DNA from: Calditrichia bacterium
GTDB taxonomy: Bacteria; Calditrichota; Calditrichia; Calditrichales; Calditrichaceae
Length of the DNA: 5,278 bases
Direction of reading: 5' to 3'
Assembly (NCBI GenBank): GCA_027039465.1
Contig: JALWEA010000074.1
Coordinates: 1-5,278 of the forward strand
Positions 4,347 to 5,278 of the stretch are shown piece after piece. Position 1 is the first letter of the stretch; each line of letters starts with the position of its first letter. The notes below the pieces were generated by a model. It was not told the origin of the DNA. It made no database searches and worked only from the letters and a program-made list of their open reading frames with translations. A program made the position numbers and the translations under genes.

Positions 4347-5278
4347 ATGATAGGGAAAATTGAAAGAATCCCATTAAGGGATGTTTGGAAGCACGAAGCT
4401 TATGATTTTACTCAATGGCTTCAAGATAATATTGATGTACTAAATAATGTTCTTGATATTAATTTATCTAATCCTGAAAGAGAACAAAATGCTGGAACTT
4501 TTAGTGTAGATATTGTTGCTGAAGATGACTCTGGAAATCCTGTAATTATTGAAAATCAACTTGAAAAAAGCGACCATGATCATTTGGGAAAATTAATTAC
4601 GTACCTCGTATCTATTGGAGCAAAAACAGCAATTTGGATAGTTGCTAATCCACGTCCAGAACATATTAATGCAATAAATTGGCTAAACGAATCTTCTCCT
4701 GTAAGTTTTTATTTGTTGAAAGTGGAAGCAATAAAAATCGGTGATTCTCCTCCCGCTCCTTTATTAACAATAATTGTAGGCCCAAGCGCTGAAAGTAAAG
4801 AAGTTGGAAAGACGAAGAAAGAAATTGCAGAACGTTATTTATTAAGGGAAAAATTTTGGACGCAGTTTTTAAATTTTGCTAAACAGAGAACAAAGTTACA
4901 TTCAAATATTTCTCCAACTCAGCATAATTGGGTTGGTACAAGTGCCGGAGTTCGTGGATTAAGTTATAATTATGCTATTAGGAAAGATAGTGCTCAAGTT
5001 GAATTATATATTGATCGTGGTGAGGGCAGTGATGAGATAAATAAAAATATATTTGATCAGTTATATGAAAATAAATCATCAATTGAAGAAATATTTGGTG
5101 CTCCTCTTGAATGGCAAGCATTAGAAGGGAAAAGAGCTTGTAGAATAAAAAAAGAAATAACCATTGGTGGTTATAGAGATGAAGAAAAATGGGATGAAAT
5201 ACATGCGGAAATGGTTGATAATATGATTCGGCTTGAAAAATCCTTAAAACCATTCATAAAGAAATTAAATATTCCCAA
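4347..5278 (+). CDS. DUF4268-type protein with PD-(D/E)XK nuclease-like N-terminal domain (3' end cut by the window)
   Basis: There are 310 complete codons with no stop before the window edge. The gene uses this ATG because a stop at 4338-4340 in the same frame leaves no other ATG upstream. No clear Shine-Dalgarno site is present. Residues about 50-105 fit a PD-(D/E)XK nuclease core: FSVDIVAED (Asp55), then VIIENQ (Glu69, Gln71), then a helix with HDHLGKLITY (77-86) resembling the Q-x-x-x-Y helix motif of RecB/NucS-like nucleases. The usual ExK is ExQ here. Residues about 165-305 (REKFWTQFL, GVRGLSYNYAIRKDSAQVEL, LEWQ, KRACRIKKEI, MVDNMIRLEKSLKPFIKKL) match what I recall of the DUF4268 C-terminal domain. 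Such proteins run about 300-350 residues, so little should be missing. The role is unknown, and DNA cleavage is inferred from the fold only. The gene is much more AT-rich than its neighbours and has no functional link to them, which suggests acquisition by transfer. No partner defence gene is visible. Confidence 0.82.
   Translation, partial: MIGKIERIPLRDVWKHEAYDFTQWLQDNIDVLNNVLDINLSNPEREQNAGTFSVDIVAEDDSGNPVIIENQLEKSDHDHLGKLITYLVSIGAKTAIWIVANPRPEHINAINWLNESSPVSFYLLKVEAIKIGDSPPAPLLTIIVGPSAESKEVGKTKKEIAERYLLREKFWTQFLNFAKQRTKLHSNISPTQHNWVGTSAGVRGLSYNYAIRKDSAQVELYIDRGEGSDEINKNIFDQLYENKSSIEEIFGAPLEWQALEGKRACRIKKEITIGGYRDEEKWDEIHAEMVDNMIRLEKSLKPFIKKLNIP

Noticed and set aside
4978..5253. Minus-strand 91-residue frame at the window end
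   Set aside because: It is antisense to the DUF4268-type gene, and its His/Tyr/Leu-rich content follows from the AT-rich complement.
1..5278. CRISPR array, tRNA, rRNA, transposase or integrase
   Set aside because: No regularly spaced direct repeats with unique spacers, no cloverleaf or rRNA motifs and no recombinase motifs were seen. The tandem heptamers have no spacers.

Overview
The window holds three consecutive plus-strand genes for exported proteins (255-1772, 1789-3249, 3441-4238), followed by a fourth, compositionally different plus-strand gene (4347 to the window end) that runs off the edge. Composition is mixed. The first three genes have moderate GC: lines sampled by eye range from about 38% to 53%. 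The fourth is strongly AT-rich, at about 25-35% in sampled lines. The first three products all have a cleavable signal peptide whose predicted mature protein begins with Gln (A|Q). Their domain mix is LPP20, DUF4384, FecR and a transglutaminase-like domain. Together these suggest a Gram-negative bacterium of the Bacteroidota/Calditrichota (FCB) sphere. That placement is an inference, not a demonstrated identity.

Layout. Positions 1-254 contain no gene. They carry a GC-rich hairpin of a dispersed-repeat type (13-39), a small AT-rich palindrome (71-91), a larger stem-loop (148-200) and a heptamer microsatellite (206-240). Gene 1 encodes a periplasmic LPP20 / CsgG-FlgT-like / DUF4384 protein. 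Gene 2 starts 16 bp later and encodes an exported cysteine transglutaminase-like protein. It has an N-terminal hendecad helix, a long Pro/Lys linker, a degenerate transglutaminase-like domain and an intact C-terminal Cys-His-Asp domain. A 190-bp spacer (3250-3440) contains a second copy of the dispersed hairpin. Gene 3 encodes an exported FecR-domain protein that ends in five 11-residue repeats. Another heptamer microsatellite, in inverted orientation, follows at 4244-4271. The last gene encodes a DUF4268-type protein with a PD-(D/E)XK-like N-terminal domain.

How the genes may work together. Genes 1 and 2 look co-transcribed. Gene 3 probably belongs to the same functional unit: its C-terminal 11-residue aromatic repeat is the same kind of helix as the N-terminus of the gene 2 product, including a shared KKDQQ core. 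The best reading is an uncharacterised cell-envelope module in which an active transglutaminase-like enzyme and a FecR-domain protein are linked by related amphipathic helices, with the LPP20-DUF4384 protein as an envelope partner. The substrate and role are unknown. The nuclease-like gene is probably an unrelated, possibly acquired neighbour.
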